Below, one piece after another: positions 44,855 through 55,387 of a stretch of DNA of 64,000 nucleotides. Both the position numbers and the translations under genes were made by a program. Origin of the DNA: Ascarosepion bandense (taxonomy: Eukaryota; Mollusca; Cephalopoda; Sepiida; Sepiidae). Each line of letters opens with the position of its first letter. Position 1 is the first letter of the stretch. The notes beneath the pieces are model-generated. The model did no database searches. It was not told where the DNA came from and saw nothing but the letters and a program-made list of their open reading frames with translations. The DNA lies in NCBI GenBank assembly GCA_037127315.1, contig JBBBDQ010000445.1, forward strand, positions 1,807,001 through 1,871,000, read 5' to 3'.

Positions 44855-45302
44855 TGTTATATATCGCCGTACGACGACAAACAACGAGAACACGCATATA
44901 TAAAAATATAAGGTTATATTTTTATTCCTGACGACGGACCCGTGTGGAACAGAGAATGGAAGAGTGAGAGCGCACATAGAATGGGTCGACGGGAGTGTAG
45001 TCTTGCCCGTGGTGTCTCTCTGCTTCCACTGGCCGTTCTCTGCTGCTGTCCGTGTGTCGAGGTCTTTTTATAGTCTTCTAGAACCGGGACTTTTCCTTCC
45101 GGTTTTGCCTCGCCCACGCAACGCCCACATAATTCCAAGAGACACCTGTTCTGTTTGCCTCCGTAGTCATTTCCACCGCTGTCGGAAATAAGGTCAAACG
45201 AGCCCGACTTATAACCCTGCGACATCCGCTCCAGGCCCCGACAGGATGTATTTCTCAAACACCTGTCTTGTTGTTCGCCGACCCCTTCACCGACGGGAAA
45301 CA
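44855..45302 (-). mobile_element. Probable solo LTR
   Basis: 448 bp, TG...CA ends (TGTT / AACA inverted) and markedly more GC-rich than its flanks. On the minus strand it has a TATA-like ACTATAAAAAGACC (45075-45061), then AATAAA (44926-44921), in the order U3-R-U5. No clear target duplication and no second LTR or coding sequence. Confidence 0.5.
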
Positions 45303-45305
45303 CCA

Positions 45306-45729
45306 TCGATTGCATCAACCTTCCTCGGATGGGGCCAGATTGCTATATTACAGGATGGCTTCAGAATTTGAATTGTCCCCCACAAAGCCCAGATCTCAAT
45401 CATATATGGGTTATTTTGGATAAAAGAAATTGATAAATCTAATGTTACTTTGCAAGACACACTTTGGGAATAAATACAAGCTGCTTGGCATGAGATACCA
45501 TTAGATACATTGAAGAAGATTGTGATGTCAATGCCTGACAGAATGAAGGTTGTGATCAAAGCAAAAGGCTCTTATATTAAATATTAAATTTATTTTGTAA
45601 CAAGTATTTTTCTTGTTAAAGCATTCGTTGAGTAAATTAAATAAAATTAATTTAATTAAATTGTTTATATTCTGTCAATATGCCTCATAAAAGATAAAAC
45701 AGTTCTTGTCCTAATACTTTTGCACAGTA

Positions 45730-45735
<6 letters not shown>
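45306..45735 (+). mobile_element. Tc1-like transposase C-terminus and right end
   Basis: The frame reads N-C-P-P-Q-S-P-D-L-N-H-I-W, the signature around the third catalytic residue of Tc1 transposases (normally W-P-P-Q-S-P-D-L-N-P-I-E). The Glu position is disrupted. Further on: P-L-D-T-L-K-K-I-V, M-P-D-R-M. The right terminal repeat GTCCTAATACTTTTGCACAG ends at 45735 at (TA)n. Confidence 0.65.
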
Positions 45736-45780
<45 letters not shown>

Positions 45781-45784
45781 CACA

Positions 45785-46000
45785 CTAGTTGCGATTGGTA
45801 AATTGTCGCAATTACTTTATTATTTCAAATCTAAAGGCTATTATACTAAATATTAAATTTATTTTGTAACAAGTATTTTTTTCTTGTAAAAGCATTTGTT
45901 GAGTAAATCAAATGAAATTAATTAAATTGTTTATTTTCTGTCAATATGCCTCATAAAAGATGAAATATTTCTTGTCCTAATAATTTTGCACAGTACTGTA
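45785..46000 (+). mobile_element. Duplicate of the Tc1-like right end
   Basis: CTATTATACTAAATATTAAA... to TTTTGCACAGTACTGTA repeats 45560-45735 without the transposase part. Confidence 0.65.
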
Positions 46001-46459
46001 TGTATATGCATATACATATATACTTTATAATTTACAGATTCGTGTTAAAGAAAATTAGGTTTCATATAATCTAGGAAGTAAAATTTATTCTGATGCTCTC
46101 TTTAGTCGAACAGGCAGGTAACAACTCTAAAAGCTGGTTCCTTGGTTTCCCGACTCCAACAAAGATATCTTTTACAAAATCTGGACAATTATAAAATATC
46201 TGACGTTTCTGTTTTATTTTTTTTACTTATATTCCTTCACCAGGTTAAAAAGAAATAAAAACAAATCTTGGCTTTCTTCTTGTTCACAAATAATACACAA
46301 AAACCCACCTAAAAATGTTTACTTACCCAGTCACAGCACTTAATGTGCCATTAAACATAACATAAAAACTGCAAATTATTTATGACAAAGAATCCAGAAA
46401 GCTTGTTTACTTAACACACAGCCTACTTTCAAAGGTACAATGAAACATATTAACCATAC

Positions 46460-46641
46460 CTCGTTAAATGATCTTGGAGTCGTCATATCTTTACTGGAAA
46501 CACCATTGCAAGCAAAAACAGTTGGGCAGACGAGATCATGAGATGTTCCTTCATCTCCATAATTTATTCTGTCAGCAACAGGCTTTATCCGTGGTGGAGT
46601 AAGGTCATAACGGATGGAAGGGATACCACTTTTTTTCCACT
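46460..46641 (-). CDS. EFHB: EFHB exon, conserved PPRIKP / YGDEG block
   Basis: 182 nt between acceptor TATATTTACAG and donor ACGAG|GTATGG. The first two bases complete a Glu codon (G|AG), then come W-K-K-S-G-I-P-S-I-R-Y-D-L, P-P-R-I-K-P, N-Y-G-D-E-G-T and V-C-P-T-V-F. It ends M-T-T-P-R-S-F-N-E in phase 0. This is the most diagnostic exon: a Gly-x-Pro-x-x-Arg-x-Asp-Leu pattern, then Pro-Arg-Ile and Tyr-Gly-Asp-Glu, is how I recognise the EFHB family. A 72-bp minisatellite begins about 200 bp upstream in the adjoining intron. Confidence 0.82.
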
Positions 46642-46846
46642 CTGTAAATATAATAGAGTACAAAAATGAATGTATGGGACAGTTGTTTAACTTCAAGCAA
46701 AAATCCTTGGAAGAATTTTGGGAACATTTTGCAACAAAGTTCCATTTTCAGAGAGAATTTCTGTTTAAATATTCTTGAAGAACTAGTTCCATATAATTTC
46801 AGCCTGAAATCCTAGAATGAGGAGTTACTATAATTTACTTTCAACT

Positions 46847-47345
46847 AATATCCTCATCTTTGTTGTTATTCTCACTGAATTTCTGGGATGAGGAGTGATC
46901 ATTATTTACATTCAGACTAATGTCCTCATCTTTATTGTTATTCTCTTTGAATTTCTGGGATGAAGAGTCATCATTATTTACATTCAGACTAATGTCCTCA
47001 TCTTTGTTGTTATTCTCTTTGTATTTCTGGGATGAGGAGTCATCATTATTTATATTCAGACTAATGTCCTCATCTTTATTGTTATTCTCTTTGAATTTCT
47101 GGGATGAAGAGTCATCATTATTTACATTCAGACTAATGTCCTCATCTTTGTTGTTATTCTCTTTGTATTTCTGGGATGAGGAGTCATCATTATTTATATT
47201 CAGACTAATGTCCTCATCTTTATTGTTATTCTCTTTGAATTTCTGGGATGAGGAGTCATCATTATTTATATTCAGGCTCATGTCCTCATCTTTGTTGTTA
47301 TTCTCTTTGAATTTCTGGGATGAGGAGTGATCATTATTTACATTC
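46847..47345. repeat. 72-bp minisatellite, ~7 units, in frame on both strands
   Basis: Unit TATTTACATTCAGACTAATG, TCCTCATCTTTGTTGTTATT, then CTCTTTGAATTTCTGGGATG, AGGAGTCATCAT. Minus translation: N-N-D-D-S-S-S-Q-K-F-K-E-N-N-N-K-D-E-D. F/Y variants alternate, hinting at a 144-bp higher-order unit. It lies in an EFHB intron. Confidence 0.85.
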
Positions 47346-47348
47346 AGA

Positions 47349-47690
47349 TTGGGAGGTTGTGAGGAGCATGGAACCGTCTCATAATTGCTGTTCTTCCCAG
47401 GTCCACCCTGACCTGGAGTGGTAGCACCTGTTAGGGTTCCAGCTATGGGCAAATAGTTAACCCCCAAACTGGGATCAAAACACTATGAAAGTATAAAAAT
47501 ACACTTTTATAGAAATATATGCATAAAAATAGACTTTTATAGAAAAATATACATTTTTGAAAGAAAAAAAATTACTGCCATAATACGTTTTTAAAGGAAA
47601 AAAATATGACTAGCAATACATTTTTGAATACAAAACTAGAAGACATCTTCAGTCTTTTAAACTCAAACAAAACAAACAAATTTTTTTTCT
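47349..47690 (+). mobile_element. Retroposon B, 5' portion
   Basis: GATTGGGAGGTTGTGAGGAG, ACCTGGAGTGGTAGCACC, TAACCCCCAAACTGGG, then diverged ATTTTTGAAAG units. Its upstream end abuts the 72-bp array. Confidence 0.7.
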
Positions 47691-47693
47691 ATG

Positions 47694-47694
<1 letters not shown>

Positions 47695-47740
<46 letters not shown>
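47695..47740. repeat. (GATA)n microsatellite
   Basis: About 11 units of ATAG. Confidence 0.9.
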
Positions 47741-48099
47741 GTTGGATGGAATCGGTGCGCTAGTTTCAAATCCTGATTAATGCAGATGAGTTCACTTTAG
47801 CACAAATAACCTTGGGAGAAATAATAAAAATCCATTATTCTTCCCGTGACAGACAGGATTTTTGTACTTATGAAATGGAAATGATAAGTTCAAAAAAAAA
47901 AAAAAAAATTAAAAAGAACAATAACTCTCAATGTTTAAACACTAGTTATCTCCCTTGTTATCTAATTTTTATCTCTTCAGATTTTTTTCTTTTTTTTAGA
48001 AGGGGTTCATTTACATCGTTCGTACGCACGTATGGGGCAAGGGAAGACATCAAAAAGTGTATGTTTGCGTACACATGAAAAAAATTATGCTGACTTTTA

Positions 48100-48725
48100 A
48101 AAGTTTGATGTGCGTTGTGGTACAGTGGATATCGGCTCGGAACGAGAAACCAGGAAGCCAAGTTCGAATTCCAGTTGAATCCATTGTATTCACTTACGCG
48201 CAAATACCCTTGGGAAAGAATCCGTCTCTTCCTTCCAGTTATGGGTTAAATAGCAGGACAGATTGGGTTCTATAGCCTTGGTCGGCAACCAGTCTACCGC
48301 AGAAAGCAATGGCAACCTACTATAGGATAATCTTCTGCCCAGTCAGTCATGTCACTTTGAAGACATGATCACCTAAAGCGTGTATCACATATGGCACTTA
48401 ACTGAATGACTGAATATAATAGTTGAAAACATAATTAAAGCATCTATTGGGATTAAAGTGGGGGATCAGTTTTATATTGTTTTGAAGTAATAAACTGATC
48501 CCCCACTAATTAGTCCTCAATAATATAATACATCTCATCCCCCTCTAGCTATGAGTCAAATAATAGGACAGATTGGGTTCTATAACCTTGGTCGGCAACC
48601 AGTCTACCACAGAAAGCAATGGCAACCTACTGTGGGATAATCATCTGCCCAGTCAGTCATGTCTCTTTCGAGATATGATCGCCCAAAGTGTGTATCATGT
48701 ATGGTGTATGGCACTTAACTGACTG
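48100..48725 (+). mobile_element. Composite SINE-A, locus 5
   Basis: Plus order: full SINE-A with head GATGTGCGTTGTGGTACAG (48100-48415), linker with palindrome (48459-48508), head-less SINE-A (48530-48725). Confidence 0.8.
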
Positions 48726-49064
48726 AGTGTGCCAACAGATTATGTATTTTTATACAAGTCATGGTCAATACACCTGTTCCACAATATATTTTATACAGTA
48801 ATATATACAATAATATGTAAACTACATTAATTGAAATAAAATGTTTCTTAAAGTTTTTATTATTAACGGAAGCCTTGCCCTTGCATGGTCTTAGCCAGTT
48901 GCTCAATATCGACAACATACTTTGATACTTTGAGTTTTACACAATTTGCGTGCGACTGGAAATTGTTTGGTGTGCTATGTGTGGCAAGCGTGCTGTAGGT
49001 TGCCGGTACCTGCTTTATAGTAGCTAGACTTTATGAATTTAAGCATGGTACTAGATTGGTGCAG

Positions 49065-49372
49065 GATGTGCGTTGTGGTGCAGTGGATATCGGCTTGGAA
49101 CGAGAAATCGGGGAGCCGAATTCGAATTCCAGTTGAATTCATTGCATTCACTTACACGCAAATTCCCTTGGAAAAGGTATTAATCCGTCTCTTCCTTCCA
49201 GTTATGGGTTAAATAACAGGACAGATTGGGTTCTATAGCCTTGGCTGGCAACCAGTCTACCGCAGAAAGCAATGGCAACCTACTGCAGTATAATCTTCTG
49301 CCCAGTCAGTCATGTCTTGAAAGAGATATGATCGCCCAAGCGTGTTTCACGTATGGCACTTAACTGACTAGA
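49065..49372 (+). mobile_element. SINE-A, full length
   Basis: Head GTGCGTTGTGGTGCAGTGGA, B box GAATTCGAATTCCAG, tail GGCACTTAACTGACTAG. One of the best copies. Confidence 0.85.
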
Positions 49373-49419
49373 TTGGCAAGTAGGTCTCATTATTTATTTG
49401 CAAAAAGAAATTCTTTGCT

Positions 49420-49655
49420 AACAGTTTCTTTTCTCAGACTTATCACCTGTGGAACTCTCTTCCAGCTTCTTACTTTCAGCCAAAATTTTAAATGCAAAGC
49501 CAATTGCTATCTACTGTTTTTTTGATTCCTCTTCTTTTAATTTTTTCTCTCCTTAATAATGTCTTTCTTTTTCTTATTCTTTTACATTCAGTAACCCTTG
49601 GTGTTTTAGTGGCTTTATTGCCTTGTTTGGGGTGGAATGATGAAAAAAAGAAAAA
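49420..49655 (+). mobile_element. LINE-X 3' end
   Basis: CACCTGTGGAACTCTCTTCC, then a T-rich stretch and TTGCCTTGTTTGGGGTGGAA, TGATGAAAAAAAG. Confidence 0.6.
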
Positions 49656-49835
49656 TATATATTATATCCATTGCTCGATCTGCTGCTAGAAGAGTTGGTT
49701 CACTTCATTGTTCTAGATAATTTTTCTCACCAGAATCTATCTCAAATATTTATTCTACCATTTGTCCATGCACTAAATATTGTTGCCAAAAATGATCCAG
49801 TGCTCCTGCTATTGTAGTAAAAAAAAGATGAATGA

Positions 49836-51596
49836 TGATGAGGTGGGACTAAAAAATGCAGTGCGATGCTCGTGTAACACCCCAGTGGACGGTCCGAACA
49901 GTTTCTTCGGCGGTCGTTCTCCATGCTGTGATATTGCCGGGAGTTTGTTGAAAAAGTCAGAGCCTCAAGCGGGGGGTACAAGATTAAACTATAAGGAACG
50001 AACTTCCACAACTTGAATGAGTTGAAACGATGCTTTATTTCGTTTAGAGTTAGTCTTTTCAGTTGGGGCAGGCAATGTGACACACAGCTCTAACTCTAAT
50101 TAATGGAAATCAAATGCCGAACCGACCAACTCAAGATGAATGGAGTTTCTACTTCAAGCACGCACCCGGCTGAACTAACTCAACTCAAATGAAACTAACT
50201 AACTTAACTAATCGGCTCGGAAAAATCACCTGTATTTATTTAAAACAATCCAGAAGTGCCTAGACCCTCCCGGGCGATAAGCATTGGCGACTGTAAGTCC
50301 AAAATTTCAAGGTACTTAAATTTTGCTTCCTTTGATGTGTAAACGGGATGTCAGCACTAAGCCTCCAAGTATTTTCCAGGATTTTTTTTTTAATTTTTTA
50401 TCTTAATAAAGCTTCCGCCAGATGTTTTTATAGCCCTGACACTTTACCCCTAACCAGGCGTTTTTATTGTTTGGAGAAAGGGAAAATTCTATTATCTTTT
50501 CATTATTTTCTTAATGTGTGGTCAAGATACAATAAAGACAGTTTTTGACTTGGTCAACTTAAAAAATCTATTTCCTAAACTTTATCTTTTATCACATCAA
50601 ATCACTTAGTCAAACATTTACCGGAAGACTGGTAGGATTTAACAGTACCCTTTTCTCTTCCACAATTTTCCTTATAAAAGAAAAAGCGTTTATTTATTTA
50701 TTTTTTCTCTTTTTTTTCACTTTTGTTAAATGAAACACATGTTTTTAACCTATTTTTCTATTCTTAACCATTTTCTATTTTAATATATTATAATAAAATA
50801 CATATTTTACAAATCCACCTTAATATACGCCTAGTTATCGTGTCACACTCGCTCGCCAGTAGGCCAGCTGTTCTTTTTTCTGTCTTTGTGTTGTGGAGTA
50901 GTTTTTGCACTGAAGGTAATAATCATGCTATGTCGGTTGCTAATCGACTTAACGCACCCAAAATGTTAGGAACTTGGTAATCTTCCATTGTAAGCTGACT
51001 CTTTAGTATTCAGCAAACTGCCAACTAATATCAACTGCCTTAGTCCAACTATGTCCAACCTGGAACTAATAGTTCTACTGAACTCCAACAGAACTCTCTA
51101 GAATTTCTAAGAACTCCTAAGAACTTCTAGGGTTAACTTCCTGTTAACTCTTATTAATATAAGAGGGAGAGTCTATTATCTGCGGAATAGGCGTGTTTCA
51201 CGATAACATTTTGGGCGCCTCAAGGAAAAGGATTTCATGTTTCCCTTTCTCGGGCCGGCCGTTACACAGGACGGCTGTGAAACAGACACCAACTAAGCCA
51301 CTGTGACTTCCTCTTTGTCAGTCTGACTGTCAATGCGCAACTATGACACATGCAATCCACCGAGAAAATCCCGTTCTGCCAGCCGCGCTGGCACTCGCTT
51401 TTCATGCTATTCCAAGACGGCCAAAATTTGCATGTGTGCAAATATTGTCTTTCTTTTTTGTTATTATCTTGCAGGCAAGACATGTTCGCGCATGTTTTGA
51501 ATTCCAAGGTAAGTCATGTCTTGTGTTACATATATATTTAGTCTCGTTTTGAATTCTGAGGTAAGTCATGCCTTTCGTTACTACTATATATATATA
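49836..51596. mobile_element. 1.76-kb insertion in LINE-X, LTR-like pieces
   Basis: Includes TGTAACACCCCAGTGG at 49880 with AATAAAG on the minus strand near 50035, and the 245-bp TG...CA block at 50964-51208. GC-rich patches at 49880-49930 and 51240-51420. No retroelement coding sequence is recognised, and the exact ends are uncertain. A plus-strand frame at 51343-51540 is unrecognised. Confidence 0.4.
50964..51208. mobile_element. Possible short LTR
   Basis: TGTTAGGAAC... to ...CACGATAACA, flanked by CGCACCCAAA on the left and TTTTGGGCGCC on the right, which are inverted versions of each other and resemble primer-binding-site context. No target duplication. Confidence 0.35.
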
Positions 51597-52104
51597 TAGA
51601 TTCTTGATTCCAAAAAAGAATCTGCAATATTATTGGTTCTGACTTGGCATCTTGGATTCAATCACTTTCCCACTGTCATTATATAGCTTCCCTGCACCTT
51701 TTTTTATAAATACTTTCATGGCAATGTTTCTGATGAATTTTCCAATATGTTGCCTCAACTTTAGGAATTTAATCGCAGTGCTAGATTGACTTCAAACAAT
51801 TTACAATTGAAATGACTCAATGCAATCGAAAGTTCTATGCTGATAGTTTCTTCACTTGAACTTCTTGCTTGATCTCTCTTCTGGCTCAATGCTTACCAGC
51901 TAACTTTGATTTTCAAAAACTTAAATACAATGTCAATCGTTATCTACTGCCTTCTTCATTCCTCTTCTTTTGTAATGCCTTTCCTTTCCATATTCTTTTA
52001 CACTCAGTAACCCTTAGTGTCTTAGTGGGTTTATTGCCTTCTTTAGGGTGAAATGATAAAAAAAAAGAAAAATGTATTACAAGAACTTCAGAAATTTAAC
52101 ATAC

Positions 52105-52266
52105 CTTTTGTTGAAACTTTGCCAACAAAGGCATTTATATCACGGTTTGTTGTCTTAAACGTGTCTGGGTTTGGTGCCATCGGTTTTTCACTGTGACAAC
52201 AACATTCAACTTTTGCAGCTGGGTTTATATTAAGGTCTGGATTGTTCACCTCATTCATCAACGAGG
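52105..52266 (-). CDS. EFHB: EFHB exon, Cys-containing linker
   Basis: 162 nt between acceptor CTTGTTTTCAG and donor AAAAG|GTATG. Two bases complete the split codon from the previous exon (G|CC, Ala) and one base is left at the end. It encodes about 53 residues, including N-E-V-N-N-P-D-L-N-I, a C-C-C-H run and F-V-G-K-V-S-T-K. I see no named domain; in EFHB this region links the EF-hands to the C-terminal conserved block. Its assignment to the gene rests on phase compatibility on both sides, strand, and position. Confidence 0.68.
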
Positions 52267-52379
52267 CTGAAAACAAGAGATAAGAGATAGTTGACTTGAA
52301 AATGTGAAACATATGCAACTTGGTCTAAAAGTTTTCCCTCTGTTTCTCAATAAATGACATCAGAACTTAGGAGTTTAAA

Positions 52380-52618
52380 TGTAAGGTCAATACACACCTC
52401 CTAACACACTAACCTGCTCCCATTCTATCAAGCACTCTTCCCATCTGCCCGACCCTCATCCTCGCTATCCTTACTCATCTGTCACCTTTCTCCTGACATT
52501 CCCTATGTCTATCCACTCCTTCTCTTTACCTTCCCCTATGTAGCCTCATGCGCAATAGTGGCAGTGGAATGCCTTGCTTGGGGTGAGATGATTAAAAAAA
52601 AAAAAAAAAAAAAAATCA
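52380..52618 (+). mobile_element. LINE-X 3' end with poly(A)
   Basis: C/T-rich sequence then GCCTTGCTTGGGGTGAGATG, ATT and A21. Confidence 0.65.
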
Positions 52619-52811
52619 GAACTGTTGAGCTTAAATTAACAAAATCTAGAAGTAACTGACACTAATTAAGTTAACCAGTTTACTTGTAAAAAATAGGAAA
52701 GAATTGGGTGGGGATGGAGGCGGATGATTTTTGTAGCTTACCATTTTTGGTCCTAGGTATGACAATAAACTACATCTTACAGAAGGCTTCTGATCAGAAA
52801 ATTGGTTATAT

Positions 52812-53285
52812 TTTTTTAATCGTTTCCCCCAAGCAAGACAGTGGTGTCACTGATGTGCAGGGGGCTACATAAGAGTAAAAGTTTAAACAGCTGGAGAGTG
52901 AAGAGAAAGACGGACCAGTTACAGGGTGTGTCAGAGAAAGGGCAAGAGAAGAATGGGATCACAGGTGTGAAGACAGTTGCAAAGGTAAAGAGAAAGGAAA
53001 AGACCAAGATACACAAGGTGATGTAAAAAGGACTGGATTCAAGTGGATAAGAGATGGGAATTGACATTGCATTTAAATTCCTGTAGGTTGTAGCCAACAG
53101 GAAAGCAAGTGTATGGAAGGGAGTTTTACAGGCGGGAAATGCGAGACAAGCTGTGGTAGTAGAATTATCAGCTCCATTTGGTTGATCTAACTGTAAATGG
53201 GTGGGACCCTGTTGCCAGTCTGGTTGCACGAGTTAATACTTGTGACGGGGGCACCAGTGATTTAAGTTCATCAGAGCAGAAACTG
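52812..53285 (-). mobile_element. LINE-X 3' portion
   Basis: Minus frame: F-P-A-C-K-T-P-F-H-T-L-A-F-L-L-A-T-T, S-I-P-I-S-Y-P-L-E-S-S, then GACACCACTGTCTTGCTTGG and the terminus. Confidence 0.7.
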
Positions 53286-53395
53286 ATGTTCTGAGGAGCA
53301 TGGAACTACCTCTTAATTGCTGTTGTTCCCAGGTCTACTCTGACCAGGAGTGGTAGCACCTGTCAGGGTCCCAGCTATGGGCAAATAAATTAAGA
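53285..53395 (+). mobile_element. Retroposon B fragment
   Basis: GAGGAGCATGGAACTACCTC to CAGCTATGGGCAAATA. Confidence 0.65.
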
Positions 53396-53893
53396 GGTGT
53401 CCTAAGTATGACATTAAACTGCTTAGGCCGGATCTTTAGTCTTTAGCATAGAACTTACGGTTACATCTAGCAGCATAATTGTAATTGGTTCAATATACTA
53501 GATAGCAACTTGTCTAAGAGAAGGAAATCTCTGAAATAAAAACCTCTACACCTACTCTGTGTAGAAAAGGGTAGGCTGAACTCTCTAATCTTGGTAGGTA
53601 ATCTTCCTAGAAATGGTGTCTCGATAAAAACACTGAGTTTCTAGTCTTTTAAACTGGTTGGTGTTAGTAAGGGCATTCAGCTGTAAAACTCACTCCAATA
53701 TATATATTTCATAATGGTTCAATTACGTTTGATAGTTAGACCATGTAAAACATGAACCCAGATTGTCAAAGACAATTTAACGAAGTTCAGATTATAACCA
53801 AGCTTTACACAAAATTGAGTGACCTCAAAAAGAGCCACGAAGAAACCCTGTTTCAACCCAGGCTTGTATGGAAACAGAAGTTAAATGATGATT

Positions 53894-54461
53894 ATGGTCC
53901 TGGGCATGATGGTAAACTGCATCTGGCAGCAAGGCCTCTGATTGGGAGGTTGTGAGGAGCATGGAACCACCTCTTAATTGCTATTGTTCCCAGGTCCACC
54001 CTGACCCGGAGTGGTAGCACCTGTTAGGGTCCCAGCTATGGGCAAATAGTTAACCCCCAAACTGGGGTCAAAACACTATGAAAGTATAAAAATACACTTT
54101 TATAGAAATATATACATTTTTGAAGGAAAAAAAAATTATTGCCATAATACATTTTTGAAGGAAAACAAAATTATTCCCAGCAACAAATTTTTGAATAAAT
54201 AGACTTTTATAGAAAAATACACATTTTTGAAGGAAAAAAATTATTCTCAACAAAACATTTTTGAATACAAAACTAGAAGACATTTTCAGTTTTCTAAAAT
54301 AAAAAAGAATGAAAACAAAAAATTTTCAATAAAATCTGACTAAAACTTCTCAATATAACCGAACATTAAAAAGAATACCTTAAAACCCCACCTTTTTGGC
54401 ATTAACTAACCCACAGAGGTGTTGATATGCCATTAAACAAAAAACTAAAAAAAAAAAAAAA
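53894..54461 (+). mobile_element. Retroposon B, full, poly(A), 11-bp target duplication
   Basis: Begins (AT)GGTCCTGGGCATGATGG and ends ATGCCATTAAAC plus A-rich tail. AAATGATGATT lies at 53883-53893 and 54462-54472. This copy fixes the orientation of the family: the GGTCCTGGG end is 5', the ...GATATGCC end is 3'. Confidence 0.85.
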
Positions 54462-54524
54462 AAATGATGATTCATTAGGTTTTGCTTAACCCAAGACAGG
54501 CTTACATCCATATTACATTGAATG

Positions 54525-54860
54525 CTAGTTCTTGTACAATCACTGAAGTTAAGCAACATCAGGTCTGGTTAGTACTGAGATGGGGGACCGCTTGGAAATA
54601 TCAGGTGCTGTAAGCTTGGATGTGCAGGTGGTTTAATGGATAACGACTGAAAATTGGAAATTGGAGAGCCAAGTTGCAATTTCTGTAAGGTTTGTTATAT
54701 TTACTGTCATGCAAATACCCGAGGGAAAGATATGAATCCATCTTCTCTCCACCAGCTATGGGTTAACAGTAGAGCTTGAATCAGGAAAAATTATTATTAT
54801 CTTCAAAAGAAAATTCTTACAATTTTAAATTATTTTCTGGCTTTAAATAAACAGCAATAT
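54525..54860 (+). mobile_element. SINE-S copy (5S rRNA-tRNA chimera)
   Basis: AGTTAAGCAACATCAGGTCT, GGTTAGTACTGAGATGGG, GACCGCTTGGAAATATC, AGGTGCTGTAAGC (5S rRNA), then GGATGTGCAGGTGGTTTAAT, GAGCCAAGTTGCAATTTC, ending CTGGCTTTAAATAAAC. It is the most complete 5S portion in the window. Confidence 0.75.
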
Positions 54861-54956
54861 GTTGATAAGTTGTATTTACATTATTCAGACTATTGTCCTC
54901 ATAAACAATAATAAAATAGCGAATGCCACAGGAAACTACGTAAACTTAAGAAATCA

Positions 54957-55370
54957 GCACATATGCTAGACTTCAAAAATCTACTAAGCCGACCAAGAAA
55001 AGAGATGAACACAATATGGGAACCAGTAATTCAGAGTGCCGGAAAAAAATCATTAGTATCAAAATTGCAATATGAGCTCTGGTAAAAAATACATTAACAT
55101 CAAAAATACTAGAGAAAACCATTAACATCAAAAAGTAGTTTTTGGAGTATTTATTTACATGATTCGAATTAATCCAATCAGCACATATGCTAGGCTTCAA
55201 AAATCTTCTAAGCCGATTAAGCATAGAAATGAACACAATATGGGAACCAGTAATTCAGAGTGCCAGAAAAAAATCATTAGTGTCAAAATTGCAATATGAG
55301 CTCTGGTAAAAAATACTAGAGAAAAGCATTAACATCAAAAAAATTGCAATATGAACTCTGGTAAAAAAAG
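54957..55370. repeat. 224-bp direct duplication
   Basis: GCACATATGCTAG(A/G)CTTCAA starts at 54957 and 55181. ATGAACACAATATGGGAACC and TTGCAATATGAGCTCTGGT are shared, and the last motif occurs a third time near 55345. Confidence 0.8.
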
Positions 55371-55387
55371 GGTTACTGGTTTATAAG

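Larger units (their letters stand above)
49655..52075 (+). mobile_element. LINE-X copy split by a 1.8-kb insertion
   Basis: 49655-49835 (CCATTGCTCGATCTGCTGCT...CCAGTGCTCCTGCTATT) and 51597-52075 (GATTCTTGATTCCAAAAAAG...TTTAGGGTGAAATGAT) are contiguous in the copy at 61740-62010 up to TAGCTTCCCTG. Confidence 0.65.

Noticed and set aside
45306..45735. A functional Tc1 transposase gene
   Set aside because: Only the C-terminal third is present, with in-frame stops and a disrupted catalytic Glu.
46841..47467. 208-codon minus ORF read as a repetitive protein or extra EFHB exon
   Set aside because: Exons 3 and 4 already join in phase without it, the first ~45 codons are retroposon B sequence, and the repeat is open on both strands purely because its period is divisible by three.
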